Part shown: positions 42,811 through 42,894 of the stretch, piece by piece
Layout of the letters: each line of letters starts with the position of its first letter
How positions within the stretch are numbered: the stretch's first letter is position 1
Assembly (NCBI GenBank): GCA_015063605.1
Contig: SVTV01000025.1
Location: forward strand, 1-42,894
Direction of reading: 5' to 3'
Origin: Oscillospiraceae bacterium
GTDB taxonomy: Bacteria > Bacillota > Clostridia > Oscillospirales > SIG627
DNA length: 42,894 nucleotides
Made by a program: the position numbers and the translations under genes
The notes under the pieces: generated by a model
Databases searched by the model: none
The model's input: the letters and a program-made list of their open reading frames with translations, nothing else
Told to the model about the DNA's origin: nothing

Positions 42811-42838
42811 AAAAAAGCATGTATTTTGAACAAACATC

Positions 42839-42867
42839 TTTACAAATAGCAGGAATTATGGTATAAT
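42839..42867 (+). promoter_or_regulatory. Outward-facing promoter in the right repeat
   Basis: TTTACA (42839-42844), 17-base spacer, TATAAT (42862-42867); drives an unseen gene beyond the right end. Confidence 0.7.
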
Positions 42868-42894
42868 ATAAGCATACAAATCAAGGTCAACCGA

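Larger units (their letters stand above)
42768..42894. repeat. Terminal inverted repeat, right copy (127 bp)
   Basis: Reverse complement of bases 1-127 without a mismatch. Reading rightwards it is a hairpin (ACCGCTGAC / GTCAGCGGT) plus T run, then an A/T-rich spacer and a promoter aimed out of the window. Confidence 0.95.

Noticed and set aside
42825-42845. LexA/SOS box near the outward promoter (GAACAAAC)
   Set aside because: Only one half-site is present; the inverted partner is missing.

Overview
The window looks like chromosomal DNA of an uncultured gut-type member of the Clostridia (Bacillota). The grounds are: A/G-rich Shine-Dalgarno sites of the AAAGGA type close to nearly every start; sigma-A promoters with TTGACA-N17-TATAAT spacing; intrinsic U-tract terminators; a T-box leader; an L-box lysine riboswitch; HflKC/SPFH, LCP and M55 proteins; and many lipoproteins and sugar-handling proteins. 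I see no rRNA, tRNA, phage structural gene, transposase or CRISPR array. Both ends of the window are formed by the same 127-bp sequence in inverted orientation, so the window is bounded by a repeat.

Layout. 1-3744: terminal repeat, a small vWA-domain protein, a T-box-controlled sodium:solute symporter and a TIM-barrel sugar isomerase/epimerase. 3745-6254: AT-rich stretch with its own consensus promoter, a 57-residue membrane protein not obvious from long-ORF calling, a secreted protein and a lipoprotein with a CPDPLCKH motif; none has a known function. 6320-11597 (minus): queA, a three-TM protein with two nucleotide-binding-like domains and a C-terminal RyR-like domain, and an OmpR/histidine-kinase pair; a palindromic repeat and an echo of the queA 3' end lie between queA and the RyR gene. 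11625-16606 (plus): promoter, lysine riboswitch, dapA, dapB, argG, argH, with no clear terminator between dapB and argG. 16699-19307: a strongly codon-biased DegT-family aminotransferase and a serine hydrolase. 19379-23637 (minus): HAD phosphatase with its own promoter, preceded by a four-gene set: GT4 glycosyltransferase, DUF5685 protein, DnaJ-like protein and small membrane protein.

23770-28573 (plus): a membrane-quality-control-like operon with a YdjI-type SPFH protein carrying zinc ribbons, a CBM9-like protein, HflK, HflC and a GNAT acetyltransferase. 28594-31441 (minus): LCP protein, three tandem 91-bp palindromic repeats, a glycoside-hydrolase-like TIM barrel and a CmpB-type membrane protein whose ribosome site is buried in a hairpin. 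31662-37076 (plus): NagD-like HAD phosphatase, M55 D-aminopeptidase and two tandem 595-residue propeller-like paralogues. 37167-42894: two solute-binding lipoproteins without permeases, a MORN-repeat lipoprotein and a DUF4432 mutarotase-like protein, then the second terminal repeat.

Functionally the window combines amino-acid synthesis (lysine, arginine) under RNA control with envelope maintenance (SPFH, LCP, M55, DnaJ) and sugar capture/processing. The parts least explained by known families are the terminal inverted repeat, the queA-adjacent element, the tandem 91-bp repeats, the RyR/nucleotide-binding membrane protein and the 4064-6254 secreted/membrane locus. Coordinates of starts were chosen from ribosome binding sites and are stated where they differ from the longest reading frame.
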